From: Motilibacter rhizosphaerae
Lineage (GTDB): Bacteria; Actinomycetota; Actinomycetes; Motilibacterales; Motilibacteraceae
DNA: 64,000 nucleotides
Assembly: GCF_004216915.1 (NCBI RefSeq)
Contig: NZ_SGXD01000002.1
Location: 310,001-374,000, forward strand
Reading direction: 5' to 3'
Shown piece by piece: positions 11,008-19,993 of this stretch. A program made the position numbers and the translations under genes. Numbering within the stretch: the first letter of the stretch is position 1; each line of letters opens with the position of its first letter. The notes under the pieces are model-generated. The model ran no database searches and was not told the DNA's origin. It was given only the letters and a program-made list of their open reading frames with translations.

Positions 11008-11376
11008 CTAGGGGCGGGGCTCGCGGTCCCGGCCGACCTCGCGCACCACGCGGTCCATCGCAGCCGAGGCGAGCGAGATGACCACTGCGGCGGCCACCGC
11101 CGACCAGAAGCCCGAGACGTCGAGGTGCTCGGTCAGCCGAGCGGTGATCCCGAGCAGGGCCGCGTTGACCACCAGCGCGAACAGCCCGAGCGTGAGGACC
11201 GTGAACGGCAGCGCGAGCAGCCGCAGGACCGGGCCGACCACGGCGTTGACCAGCCCGAACAGCAGCGCCACCCAGAGGTAGGTCCCGGCGCCCCCTCGTA
11301 CCTCGATGCCGGGGATGAGCGCGGTCGCCAGCCAGATCGCGACGGCGAGGACGAGCCAGCGGACGAGCAGCCTCAC
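11008..11376 (-). CDS. Phage-holin-4 family (PF04020-like) membrane protein
   Basis: The 122-residue protein has four hydrophobic helices with the family pattern LFGLVNAVVGPVLRLLALPFTVLTLGLF in the middle, of which the pair of Pro residues and GLVN are typical. Despite the family name, these are chromosomal membrane proteins of unknown function found singly in many bacteria, and there is no phage gene nearby. The GTG start overlaps the TGA of the upstream isomerase-like gene (GTGA), so it is the last gene of a three-gene operon. Confidence 0.85.
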   Translation of the reverse strand: MRLLVRWLVLAVAIWLATALIPGIEVRGGAGTYLWVALLFGLVNAVVGPVLRLLALPFTVLTLGLFALVVNAALLGITARLTEHLDVSGFWSAVAAAVVISLASAAMDRVVREVGRDREPRP

Positions 11377-12128
11377 TGCGTCGCCCCGCGCAGCACCTCG
11401 CGCAGCACGGCCACGCCCTCCTCACCGACCACGTCGAAACCAGCGCTCCCCGCGCGGCCCCACGCCCAGAGCAGCAGGGCGTCGGCGGGCCCGGAGACGC
11501 GGTCGACGGCCCCGCTCGGTCCGGCCGCCACGACGGCGGACAGCCCCTCGACCCGGACGTCCCACTCGCGTCCCGCCGCCGCGACCGCGACGTGCGCCCG
11601 CAGGTCGTCGCGTACGCCCGCGGCAGCCCCGTCGGCCGGCAGCCAGACCGGCAGGAACGCCACGAGCACCTCGTCGACGCCGTCGGCGGCGAGCGCCTCG
11701 TCGACGTCCGGGGCCAGCCCGAGCGCCTGCTCGACGTCGACGCGGTGGACCAGCGTCTCCTGCGCCATCCGCCGCGCCCAGAAGCCGACGGTCTGGTCCG
11801 CCGCCCACCACGAGTAGGCCGCCCGCTCCGGGTCGCCCCCGACGACGGAGCGGATGTCGGCGAGCGCCTCGGCGAACCAGGCGAGCAGCGCCTCGTCGCC
11901 GGCCGGCCCCTGGTCGACCTCGTCGTCCGGGGCGCGGCGGCCGAGCCGCACGGACTCGGCCTTGTGCAGGTAGACCCCGCCCAGGTGGCGGACGAGGTCG
12001 GCGACGGTCCAGCCGGGGCAGGCGGGCACCGCGGCGGCGAGGGCACCGGGCGTACGGGTGAGGTCGAGGATGCGGCCGGCGTCGGCGTCGAGCGCGGCGA
12101 GGTAGCGCTCGGAGGGCAGGCGGGTCAT
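11373..12128 (-). CDS. Maleylpyruvate isomerase family, mycothiol-dependent enzyme
   Basis: This 251-residue protein matches the DinB/MDMPI fold: an N-terminal four-helix part with CPGWTVADLVRHLGG carrying a metal-binding His (about residue 47), a second His-containing segment (ETLVHRVDVEQA), and a C-terminal SCP2-like domain. Family members use a metal to activate mycothiol or a related thiol for isomerisation or transfer reactions. The substrate is unknown. The ATG at 12128 overlaps the stop of the MFS gene (ATGA), so an exporter and a thiol-dependent enzyme are made together, which would suit detoxification. Confidence 0.85.
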   Translation of the reverse strand: MTRLPSERYLAALDADAGRILDLTRTPGALAAAVPACPGWTVADLVRHLGGVYLHKAESVRLGRRAPDDEVDQGPAGDEALLAWFAEALADIRSVVGGDPERAAYSWWAADQTVGFWARRMAQETLVHRVDVEQALGLAPDVDEALAADGVDEVLVAFLPVWLPADGAAAGVRDDLRAHVAVAAAGREWDVRVEGLSAVVAAGPSGAVDRVSGPADALLLWAWGRAGSAGFDVVGEEGVAVLREVLRGATQ

Positions 12129-13624
12129 GCGGGCAGCCTGCCGGAAGCAGCGCGTACGGTCACCCGCTTTCCGTCCCCGCGCAGCAGCGAGGCCACGGCC
12201 CCGAGGACGCAGAGCGCGGCGAGCACGACGAACGCCGTGCGGTAGCCGTCGACGAAGGCGCCGAGCTCGTGCCCGGGGAGCGAGGAGAGCGTCCCGGCGT
12301 ACGCCGCCCGCTTCTCCCCCGGTGTCAGCGGGCTCGTCACGATCGCGAGCGACATGGCCGTGCTCACGACGAAGCCGGTGTTCTGCAGCATCGAGCGCAG
12401 CCCGTTGGCGATGCCGCGGCGCGCCGGCGGGACGCTCGCCATGATCGCGCTGGTGTTGGGCGTCATGAACAGCCCCGTGCCGATCCCCACGGCGAGCAGC
12501 GCGGGGGCGACCACGCTGCCCGGGAGGCTGGGGCGCACGGCGACGGCCAGCACGAGCAGGCCGGCCGCCGAGAGCAGCAGCCCGGCCGTCCCGAGCAGCC
12601 GGGGCGGGACCCGCTGCGCGAGCCGTCCGGCGACCGGCGAGACGAGCATCATGCCGAGCGCCACGGGGAGCACCCGGACCCCGGCCTGGAGCGCGTCGAG
12701 CCCCTGCGCCGCCTGGAGGAAGAGCGACACGAGCAGCACCACGGCGAAGCGGCTGACGGCCAGCAGGAACACCGCGAGGTACGCCATGGCGCGCTCGCGG
12801 TCGGCGAACAGCCGCAGGTCGACCAGCGGGTCCTGGCCCCGCCTCGGCCGGGACACCTGCAGGGCGAGGAAGGCCGGGAGGGCGACGAGCGCGACGAGCG
12901 CTCCCCCGACCACTGCGGGGCTCGCCCAGCCGGTGGCTCCGCCCTGGGAGAGCGCGACGACGAGGCCGCCGAGGGCGAGGGCGGACAGCACCGCGCCGAG
13001 CACGTCGAACGACTCGCCCTGCGCCGTCGCCGGGGACGACCGCAGCGTCAGCAGCGCCCACACGACGCCGGCCACGCCGAACGGGACGTTGAACAGGAAG
13101 ACCGCCCGCCAGCCGAAGGCCTCCACCATCCCGCCACCGACGACGGGACCGGCCACCTGGGCCGCCGAGATGATGGTGATGTTGAGCCCGAGCGCCGTGC
13201 TGAGCAGCCGGCGCGGGAAGGCGTCGGTGAGCAGGGCGGTGGTGTTGGTGATGATCGCCGCCGCCCCCACCGCCTGCACGGCGCGGAAGGCGATGAGCGC
13301 GCCCGCGGTGGGAGCGGCCCCGCACGCGAGGCTCGCCAGCGTGAAGCCGGCGAGCCCCGTGACGTAGAGCCGGCGGCGCCCCACGAGGTCGGCCACGCGA
13401 CCGAACACGAGGATCATCGTCGTGTTGACCAGCATGTAGGCCAGCAGGAACCAGCTCGCCTGCGCGGGGCTGGCGCCGAAGTGCCGGGAGACGGCCGGCA
13501 GCCCGACGTCCAGCGTGCTGGTGTTGAGCCCGGTGAGGATGACCCCCAGGCTGGTCACCGAGAGCACGCGCCACGCGTACGCCGCCTCCTCGCGCTCGGC
13601 GGCCGAGGCGGAGGTGGCGGTCAC
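12125..13624 (-). CDS. MFS drug transporter, EmrB/QacA (DHA2) type
   Basis: The 499-residue protein has about 14 hydrophobic segments, as in DHA2 proton antiporters. The conserved motif A variant (GRVADLVGRRRLYV) follows helix 2, and a motif C-like GPVVGGGMVEAFGWR follows helix 5, both marks of drug exporters of the inner membrane. The GTG start has AGGAG upstream. It leads a translationally coupled operon with the mycothiol-dependent enzyme and the holin-like protein. No regulator is adjacent, so the inducer cannot be guessed. Confidence 0.9.
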   Translation of the reverse strand: MTATSASAAEREEAAYAWRVLSVTSLGVILTGLNTSTLDVGLPAVSRHFGASPAQASWFLLAYMLVNTTMILVFGRVADLVGRRRLYVTGLAGFTLASLACGAAPTAGALIAFRAVQAVGAAAIITNTTALLTDAFPRRLLSTALGLNITIISAAQVAGPVVGGGMVEAFGWRAVFLFNVPFGVAGVVWALLTLRSSPATAQGESFDVLGAVLSALALGGLVVALSQGGATGWASPAVVGGALVALVALPAFLALQVSRPRRGQDPLVDLRLFADRERAMAYLAVFLLAVSRFAVVLLVSLFLQAAQGLDALQAGVRVLPVALGMMLVSPVAGRLAQRVPPRLLGTAGLLLSAAGLLVLAVAVRPSLPGSVVAPALLAVGIGTGLFMTPNTSAIMASVPPARRGIANGLRSMLQNTGFVVSTAMSLAIVTSPLTPGEKRAAYAGTLSSLPGHELGAFVDGYRTAFVVLAALCVLGAVASLLRGDGKRVTVRAASGRLPA

Positions 13625-13663
13625 CCGCCGCTCCTACCCGGCCGCCGAGCACGGGACCCGCAG

Positions 13664-15208
13664 CTAGAGCGTGACGAGCAGCATCCGGGTCGTCCGCTTC
13701 CCCGACGCCGTGGCCGTCACGACCAGCTGGTACCGGCCGTGGGCGGCGGGCCTGCCGCGCAGCTTGCGGTTCCAGTGCAGGGCCACCGTGCCCTTGCGCG
13801 CGCGCAGGCTGGCGACGCGTACGGGCGTGGCGGCCTTCCTGCCCCGCACCGGCGCGGGGCGGACGGCGAGCGTCAGGCTCGCGGCGCGGTCGAGCCGGGC
13901 GGTGACGGTCACCGTGCGGGAGGAGACCGCGCTGCGGCACCTGCCCCTGGTCCCCACCGCGCAGAGGGTCAGGGCGGGCGCCTCCACCACCGGAGCCGGC
14001 TGGCCCGGCGTCGTCTGCGCAGGGGGGTCCTGGGCCGGCGGCTGCTGCGCCGGCGGGCCCTGCACGGGAGGCTGCGGCGCGGGCGGCTGGGGAGCCGGCG
14101 GCTGGGGCGCGGGCGGCTGGGGAGCCGGCGGCTGCGGCGCAGTCGGCACGGGCAGGGCACCGAACGCCCCGCCGTCGAGCACGATGCGCCCGACGGAGTT
14201 CGCGCCGCGGTCGACGAACCACAGGTTGTGGTCCGAGCCGAAGGTGAAGTCCGACGGGCGATAGCCGTTGAAGGTCGCGGCGGAGACGCCCGTCAGGGAG
14301 CCGTCGGCCTCGATGCGCGCCAGCGTCGTGCCTCCCGCCAGGTCGAGCAGGAAGTAGAGCCGGCCGTCCGGCCCGAGCCGCAGCTCGCGGGGCAGCGTGT
14401 CGGCCGGGAGGCCGAGGGTCATCAGGTCGGTGACGTGGGGCACGCCCTGCGCGTCGACGTAGCCGATCTCCCCGCCGTGCGCCGGGGTGAAGGTCGCCCC
14501 CGGGTCGAACAGGAGGAACCACAGCCGCTGCTGCCCGTCGTACGCCATCGAGACGACGTCGTCGCCGCGCGGGTTGACGATCGGCACGTTGACCTGGTGG
14601 CCGGTGCCGTCGATGTGCTTGAGGTAGTGGCCGCCGTCGGCGTACCAGACGGTGCCGTCGGGCGCGAGGGCCAGCGGCGCGGGCAGGAGGTAGTCCGCCG
14701 AGTAGTCGGCGAAGCTCCCGCCGGGCCCGACGTGGTCGACGTCGCTGCCGCCGAGGGAGGTCGCCCAGACGCCGCCGTCCGCGGCCGGCGCCAGGCTCGC
14801 CACCTGCTCGTTGACGTACGCCCGGTGCCCGCCGCCCTGCCCCGGCACGTAGCGCCAGACGTCGACGCCGAAGTCCTTCACGAACCAGACGGAGTCGCCC
14901 GAGGCCACCAGCTCGTCCGGCCCGCTCCCCGCCACCTGGCCGTCGTCCGGCACCTCGAGCTCGGAGACCTCCCCCGCGGTCGTGATGCGCCCGATCCGGT
15001 AGCCGAACGGCTCGGTCCAGTAGAGCGCGCCGTCCGGTCCGGACACGATGTGCGCGGCCCTGGAGTCCGCCGTGGGGATGCTCCACACCGTCACGGCTGC
15101 CGCCGCGCTCGCCGGAGGCGCCGCAGCCGTGCCGAGCCCGGCGAGGACGGGCAGGGCGATCGCTACGCTGAGCAACTTCTGCCGCGCTGCACGCTTGATC
15201 ATCGTCAC
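13664..15208 (-). CDS. Secreted beta-propeller protein with proline-rich linker
   Basis: A Sec signal peptide (basic start, hydrophobic core, ASA cleavage near residue 35) precedes about seven repeats of the type 'GPDGALYWTEP...IGRI', resembling the virginiamycin-B-lyase/NHL beta-propeller. Around residues 355-410 comes a low-complexity linker built from PAPQPPAPQPP units, then a ~100-residue beta-rich C-terminal domain with two Cys. The lyase catalytic residues cannot be assigned, so I call it an extracellular propeller of unknown ligand. GTG 15208 is used; the ATG two codons later is equally possible. It lies 40 bases after the VWA gene on the same strand and could be its distal partner. 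Confidence 0.75.
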   Translation of the reverse strand: MTMIKRAARQKLLSVAIALPVLAGLGTAAAPPASAAAAVTVWSIPTADSRAAHIVSGPDGALYWTEPFGYRIGRITTAGEVSELEVPDDGQVAGSGPDELVASGDSVWFVKDFGVDVWRYVPGQGGGHRAYVNEQVASLAPAADGGVWATSLGGSDVDHVGPGGSFADYSADYLLPAPLALAPDGTVWYADGGHYLKHIDGTGHQVNVPIVNPRGDDVVSMAYDGQQRLWFLLFDPGATFTPAHGGEIGYVDAQGVPHVTDLMTLGLPADTLPRELRLGPDGRLYFLLDLAGGTTLARIEADGSLTGVSAATFNGYRPSDFTFGSDHNLWFVDRGANSVGRIVLDGGAFGALPVPTAPQPPAPQPPAPQPPAPQPPAPQPPVQGPPAQQPPAQDPPAQTTPGQPAPVVEAPALTLCAVGTRGRCRSAVSSRTVTVTARLDRAASLTLAVRPAPVRGRKAATPVRVASLRARKGTVALHWNRKLRGRPAAHGRYQLVVTATASGKRTTRMLLVTL

Positions 15209-15248
15209 GGTCCGCCACCCTAGGGGAGGGCGTACCGGACAGGAACCC

Positions 15249-16208
15249 CTACACCCGGCGCGGGCTCCAGACCAGCGCCGCGGCTCCGGCGGCGAGCGCG
15301 GCGAGCAGCGCGAAGCCCGTCATCCCCGCCGCGACCGAGTGCCGCTCGAGCCGGTAGCCGACCTGGCTGCCGATGTCGGCGTAGACCGAGCGCAGCTCGC
15401 TGCCGCTGCGGGCCTGGTACGCGTGGCCGCTCGTCGTGCTGGCGAGCTCGGCGAGCGCGGCGGCGTCCACGGGGACGCGGATGAGGCCCTCCGGGACGCG
15501 CACGACGCCGTCCGGGGTGCCGTACGCGATGGTGGAGACCGGGACCTTCGCGGACTGGGCCTCCCCCTCCGCCTGGGCGAGCGAGCGGCCCTGCGTGTTG
15601 CCACCGTCGGAGAGCAGGACGACCCGGGCCGGCGGAGCCGCGCTCCCCTTCGCCCCGGGCACCGCCGCGATGGCGGTGAGCGCGGTGTCGACGGCGTCCC
15701 CGATGGCCGTGCCGTTGGCGAGCTGGAGGTCGTCGATCGCCCGCGCCACCGCCTCGTGGTCCTGCGTCGGCGCCACGACCGAGGACGCCGTCCCCGCGAA
15801 GGCGACGAGGCCGACGTTGAAGCGCGCGGGCAGCTGGCCGACGAACTGGCGGGCGGCGTCCTTGGCCGCGCTCAGGCGGTCGGGCGACACGTCGGTCGCC
15901 GACATGGAGAGCGAGACGTCGAGGGCGACGATGACCGTCGCGCGCTCGCGCGGCACCCGCACCTCGGCCGTCGGGGCGGCGAACGCCAGCGTCCCGAGAC
16001 CGAGCGCGAGCAGCAGCGCGGCCGCCGGGAGGTGCCGGCGCCAGCCGAGCCGGGGCAGGGAGGCGGCGAGGAGGTCGAGGCCCGGCAGCGGCACGGCCTC
16101 GACCGAGCGCCGCCGTCGGCGGCCGGCCAGCACGTACGCGACGGCGAGGACCGCGACCAGCGCCAGCAGCGCGAGCCGGCCGGGCGAGGAGAAGGCGAGG
16201 CCGTGCAT
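15249..16208 (-). CDS. VWA-domain membrane protein (BatA-like), copy 2
   Basis: The 319-residue protein has two N-terminal transmembrane helices, a von Willebrand A domain with an intact MIDAS site (DVSLS near residue 95, a GTAIGD Thr, and LLSDGGNT), and a C-terminal helix. BatA-type proteins face the outside and work with MoxR ATPases, apparently in chaperoning or stress resistance of envelope proteins. The ATG shares one base with the TGA of the DUF58 gene. It is clearly paralogous to the VWA gene at 18278-19246, so the MoxR/DUF58 pair is flanked by two copies. Confidence 0.88.
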   Translation of the reverse strand: MHGLAFSSPGRLALLALVAVLAVAYVLAGRRRRRSVEAVPLPGLDLLAASLPRLGWRRHLPAAALLLALGLGTLAFAAPTAEVRVPRERATVIVALDVSLSMSATDVSPDRLSAAKDAARQFVGQLPARFNVGLVAFAGTASSVVAPTQDHEAVARAIDDLQLANGTAIGDAVDTALTAIAAVPGAKGSAAPPARVVLLSDGGNTQGRSLAQAEGEAQSAKVPVSTIAYGTPDGVVRVPEGLIRVPVDAAALAELASTTSGHAYQARSGSELRSVYADIGSQVGYRLERHSVAAGMTGFALLAALAAGAAALVWSPRRV

Positions 16209-17161
16209 CACAGGCCCGCCGTCCGGTCGCCGGCGCGCGCGGCCCCCGAGCGCACCCGGCGGCGGCGGACGAGGAAGCGGGCGAGCTGCGGGAGCCAGTC
16301 GTCCTCGGTGCGCACGAGCAGGTGCCCGGCGTGCGCTCCGCGCACGGCCGCGGCCTGCTGGCGCAGCCGCTCCTCGACGAGCTCGGCGTAGCGCGCCCGG
16401 GTCTTCGCCGTCGTGGCGACGTCGACCTCGCGGCCGGAGTCGGGGTCGACGAGGCGGAGCACACCGGCCGCGGGCAGCTCGCGCTCCCGGCGGTCGACGA
16501 CCTGCGCGACGACGACGTCCTGGCGGGCGCCGAGGCGGCGCAGCGCGGGCGCCCACTCGTCGACGGGCTCGAGCAGGTCGCTGACGACGACGACGAGCCC
16601 GCGGCGCCGCTGCCGGGCGGCGGCCTGGGCGAGCGCGGCGGCCAGGCGCGGCTCGTCCCCCGCGCCCGTCGCGCGGGGCTGGCGGAGCAGCGCGGACAGC
16701 GTCGCGTACGCCCCCGCGGAGCCCCCGCGCGGCGGGAGGGCGCGCAGCCCGTCCTGCGTCACGAGCAGGGCGCCGACGCGGTCCCCGGGGCCCTTCGCGA
16801 GGTGGAGGAACGCCGCCGCGACGGCGATGCCGACCTCGCGCTTCTCCGCGGTGCGGGTGCCGAACGACATCGAGGCCCCGAGGTCGACGACGAGCAGCGT
16901 CTCGAGCTCGCGCTCGGCGGTGGTCGTGCGCACCGCGGTCTCGCCGGTCCGCGCGGTGACGGCCCAGTCGATGCGGCGCGGGTCGTCCCCCGGCTCGTAG
17001 GTCCGTACGTCCGCGGCCTCGCTGCCGAGGCCCGGGAGGTGGCCGAGGTGCTCGCCCTGCAGGATGCCGTCGAGACGGCGGCTGACCTGCAGGGTGAGCC
17101 TCCGCACCGTCGCCGCGGGGACCAGCGGCGGCGGTGGGAGCTCGAGGGAGCGGCTGCTCAC
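16208..17161 (-). CDS. DUF58 protein, partner of MoxR
   Basis: DUF58 proteins are VWA-like partners of MoxR AAA+ ATPases. The diagnostic segment YEPGDDPRRIDWAVTART is present near residue 55-72, followed by a VWA-like fold with VVDLGASM in place of a full MIDAS motif. The 317-residue length is normal. The GTG start lies 7 bases from the MoxR stop, and its own stop overlaps the next VWA start, so MoxR, DUF58 and VWA are one operon. No transmembrane helix is obvious, so it probably acts at the inner face of the membrane. Confidence 0.9.
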   Translation of the reverse strand: MSSRSLELPPPPLVPAATVRRLTLQVSRRLDGILQGEHLGHLPGLGSEAADVRTYEPGDDPRRIDWAVTARTGETAVRTTTAERELETLLVVDLGASMSFGTRTAEKREVGIAVAAAFLHLAKGPGDRVGALLVTQDGLRALPPRGGSAGAYATLSALLRQPRATGAGDEPRLAAALAQAAARQRRRGLVVVVSDLLEPVDEWAPALRRLGARQDVVVAQVVDRRERELPAAGVLRLVDPDSGREVDVATTAKTRARYAELVEERLRQQAAAVRGAHAGHLLVRTEDDWLPQLARFLVRRRRVRSGAARAGDRTAGL

Positions 17162-17168
17162 GACGGCC

Positions 17169-18230
17169 TCACGCCGCCGGGGTGCTCTGCGCGGGCGCAG
17201 TGCTGGTGTACGCAGGGGCGCCGCTGCTCTGCGCCGGCGCGACGACCGGCTGGCCCACGACGGCGAGGACGCGCTCGACGATCGCGCGCGGCGGGACGGC
17301 GTCGGCGAGCGCGTCGTAGGTCAGCACCAGCCGGTGCGCCAGCACGTCGACCGCGAGGTCGGCGATGTCACCGGGCAGGACGTAGGTGCGCCCGCGCAGC
17401 AGCGCCAGCGCGCGGGCGGCCTGGACCAGCCCGATCGAGCCGCGCGGGGACGCGCCGTTGGCGATGTGCGGCACGAGCTCCGGCGCGCCCCAGGCGGCCG
17501 GGTCGCGGGTGACCATGACGAGGCGGACCGCGTACTCCGCGATGGCGTGGTGGACGAAGACGCGGTCGGCCTCGGCCTGCGCGGCCATGAGCCGCTCCGG
17601 GTCGAGGATCTGCGCGGCGCTCGGCTTGCCCACCGACATGCGGCGCACGATCTCGAGCTCCTCCGCCATCGAGGGGTGCGGCACCTCGATCTTGAGCAGG
17701 AAGCGGTCGCGCTGGGCCTCGGGCAGGGCGTAGACGCCCTCGCTCTCGATGGGGTTCTGCGTCGCCAGCACGAGGAACGGCTCGGGCAGCGGGAAGGTCT
17801 GCCCGCCGATCGTGACCTGGTGCTCGGCCATGACCTCGAGCAGCGCCGACTGCACCTTGGCGGGGGCGCGGTTGATCTCGTCGGCGAGCACGAGGTTCGC
17901 GAAGACCGGGCCCAGCTCGACGTCGAAGCGCTCCTGGCTCGGCCGGTAGACCCGGGTGCCGAGGATGTCGGAGGGGACGAGGTCGGGCGTGAACTGCAGG
18001 CGCGTCGCCGTGCCGCCCACGACGTTGCCGAGCGTCTCCACCGCGAGGGTCTTGGCCACGCCGGGGACGCCCTCGAGCAGGACGTGGCCGCGGGACAGCA
18101 GCGCGACGAGCATCCGCTCGACCATGCGGTCCTGCCCGACGATGACCTTCTTGACCTCCATGAGGACCTGCTCCAGCAGGCGCCCGGTCTCGGTGGTCGC
18201 CGGGGGGACGTGCTCGGCGTAGTGGCTCAT
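17169..18230 (-). CDS. MoxR family AAA+ ATPase
   Basis: This ~353-residue MoxR ATPase shows Walker A as GVPGVAKT near residue 55, Walker B as LADEINRAP, sensor 1 as LATQNPIE, and the arginine finger region EAQRDRFLLK. MoxR enzymes are thought to use ATP to assist folding or metal insertion of partner proteins held by VWA proteins. The ATG at 18230 has GGAG at 8 bases; a GTG at 18281 that overlaps the previous stop (GTGA) would add 17 residues and is a fair alternative. A Gln/Pro/Ala/Ser tail of about 25 residues is unusual. Confidence 0.93.
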   Translation of the reverse strand: MSHYAEHVPPATTETGRLLEQVLMEVKKVIVGQDRMVERMLVALLSRGHVLLEGVPGVAKTLAVETLGNVVGGTATRLQFTPDLVPSDILGTRVYRPSQERFDVELGPVFANLVLADEINRAPAKVQSALLEVMAEHQVTIGGQTFPLPEPFLVLATQNPIESEGVYALPEAQRDRFLLKIEVPHPSMAEELEIVRRMSVGKPSAAQILDPERLMAAQAEADRVFVHHAIAEYAVRLVMVTRDPAAWGAPELVPHIANGASPRGSIGLVQAARALALLRGRTYVLPGDIADLAVDVLAHRLVLTYDALADAVPPRAIVERVLAVVGQPVVAPAQSSGAPAYTSTAPAQSTPAA

Positions 18231-18277
18231 CGGCGCTGCTCCTGCGGGGTCGGAGTGGTACGGGTCAGGGGAGGTCG

Positions 18278-19246
18278 TCACAACAGCCGCCCGCGGAGGA
18301 GCAGCGAGGGGACCGCGGCGAGGGCCAGCAGGGCGACACCGGCTCCCGCGAACAGGTCGGAGACGTCGTGGCGCTGCAGGCGCTTGACGATCTGCGAGCC
18401 GATGTCCGCGTAGATCGCCTTGAGCTGGGCCTCGCCGGCCGCGTGGTACTCCTTGCCGCCGGTGCCCGAGGCGACCGAGGCGAGCGCGGTGTAGTCGACC
18501 GGGGCGGTGACCGACCGGCCGTCGAAGACCTTGCCGACGCCGCTCTCGGTGCCCAGCGCGATGGTGCTCACCGGCACCTGGTCGTCGGCGGCGGCGGCGA
18601 TGGCGTCGTCCAGGGGGCTGCCCGTCGTGTTGCCCCCGTCGGAGAGCAGCACGATGCGCGCGGGAGGCGGCGAGGGCAGCGTGCCGTCGCTGTCGCGCAG
18701 GTCGTCGAGCGCCGCCTTCAGCGACAGCTGCAGCGCGTCCCCCATCGCGGTGCCGCCCTTGAGGGTGAGCGTGTCGACCGCCGCAGCCGCCTGCTCGTGG
18801 TCGGAGGTGGGCGCGGCGACGAGGCTCACGCTCGCGTCGTAGCCCACCAGGCCGACGTCGATGCCGGCCGGCAGCCCGCGGATGAAGGCCTTCGCCGTCT
18901 CCTTCGCCGCGGTGAAGCGGTTGGGCTTGACGTCGTCGACCTCCATGGAGGTCGAGGTGTCGAGCGCGATGACGACGACCGCGTGGCGCTCGCCCACCTC
19001 GCTCTTCACGCTGGGCCGCGCGAAGCCGGTCGTCAGCACGAGGACACCGAGCGCGAAGGCGAGCGCCGAGAGGGTCCGCACCCAGTCCCGGCCACCGCGG
19101 CGCACCGACGGGCGGAGGGCCGCGTCGGCGTACGCCTCGGAGCGGCGGTGCCGCACCGCCAGGACGACCGCCACCACGGCGAGCGCGAGCAGGCCGAGCA
19201 GCGCCCAGGAGCGGGCGGGGGCCTCGAGCGTCAGGTCCAGCGGCAC
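18278..19246 (-). CDS. VWA-domain membrane protein (BatA-like), copy 1
   Basis: The layout is the same as its downstream paralogue: helix near residues 12-30, a second helix around 58-75, a VWA domain with MIDAS motif DTSTS, GTAMGD and LLSDGGNT, and a C-terminal helix near residue 300. Shared stretches such as YADIGSQ near the end show a duplication. It is the first gene of the cluster reading VWA, MoxR, DUF58, VWA. The GTG at 19246 follows an AAGGTGGAGG sequence. No BatD or TPR partner is present in the window. Confidence 0.88.
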   Translation of the reverse strand: MPLDLTLEAPARSWALLGLLALAVVAVVLAVRHRRSEAYADAALRPSVRRGGRDWVRTLSALAFALGVLVLTTGFARPSVKSEVGERHAVVVIALDTSTSMEVDDVKPNRFTAAKETAKAFIRGLPAGIDVGLVGYDASVSLVAAPTSDHEQAAAAVDTLTLKGGTAMGDALQLSLKAALDDLRDSDGTLPSPPPARIVLLSDGGNTTGSPLDDAIAAAADDQVPVSTIALGTESGVGKVFDGRSVTAPVDYTALASVASGTGGKEYHAAGEAQLKAIYADIGSQIVKRLQRHDVSDLFAGAGVALLALAAVPSLLLRGRLL

Positions 19247-19347
19247 CCCTCCACCTTGCCCGACGGCGGAGGGGTGCGGCTGGGGAGGGACTGGAGGTTG
19301 GCTGTGAGGTTGCTGGACGCGACAGCGTCGATCGGGCGTGGACGCCG

Positions 19348-19903
19348 TCAGGGGCGGCAGGGCTCGCTGTCCTGCACGGGGATGGCGCCGTGGTCGGTCG
19401 CCTTGGCGGTCCCCACGGTCGGGAGGCTCGGGCTGGCCCACGCGCGCAGCGCCGTCGTGGGCCGCGGGTACGCGCTCGAGGTGTAGAGCTGGGCGCGCAC
19501 GCGGATCGTGATGTCGCGGGCGGTGGTCCCGCCGAAGCAGGCGCGGCCCGTGCGCGCGGCGGCCGCGGTGCTGCTCGACACGGTGCGGTGGGCGCGGGCC
19601 GTGCCGTAGCGGAAGCTGACCGCGGAGAGACCCTCGCCGGCCTGGTGCCCGGCCCGGTCGGTGACGAGGAGGAGGAGCCCGCGCGTCGCGGAGGTCGGGA
19701 GCGTACGGGTCGCCCGGCCGGCACGGACCCGGGTGGTGCCGTACTCCCGGCCGGTGACGCCGTTCGCGAAGGTGACCGCAGCCGGCCGGGCAGCCGGTGA
19801 TCTCGACGCGGACGGTCGTGGTGCCGGCCGCCGAGGCGGGAGCGGCGGGGGCCAGCGCGGCGACGGCGAGGGCGGCCAGGGACAGGGGGAGGGAGCGCTT
19901 CAT
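19348..19903 (-). pseudogene. Secreted protein gene interrupted by a frameshift
   Basis: An ATG at 19903 with GGAGGGG upstream begins a good signal peptide (MKRS, hydrophobic core, ASA cleavage) and a mature start TTTVRVEITGCPA. The frame then turns into an arginine-rich shadow. The coherent continuation (AVTFANGVTGREYGTT... to a C-terminus with two Cys, stop 19348) lies in another frame. Removing one base in the GC-rich run complementary to about 19781-19790 joins the two halves into a ~184-residue secreted protein. Either the gene is recently broken or the run was misread. I do not recognise the family. Confidence 0.7.
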
Positions 19904-19993
19904 GCCCCTCCTACGCGCCGGGCCCGCGGAAGGGTTGCTCCCCCGGTCGGCGGGAACCGTCAGCACGGACCACCCCCACCGAGGAGGACGCGC

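Noticed and set aside
11008-11376. Prophage remnant suggested by the holin-like family name
   Set aside because: No integrase, lysin or structural phage gene is near, and the family is mostly chromosomal and not lytic.
11373-15218. A 1281-codon minus-strand frame
   Set aside because: Only its last 251 codons are a real gene (from ATG 12128); the rest is a shadow of the MFS and beta-propeller genes in another frame.
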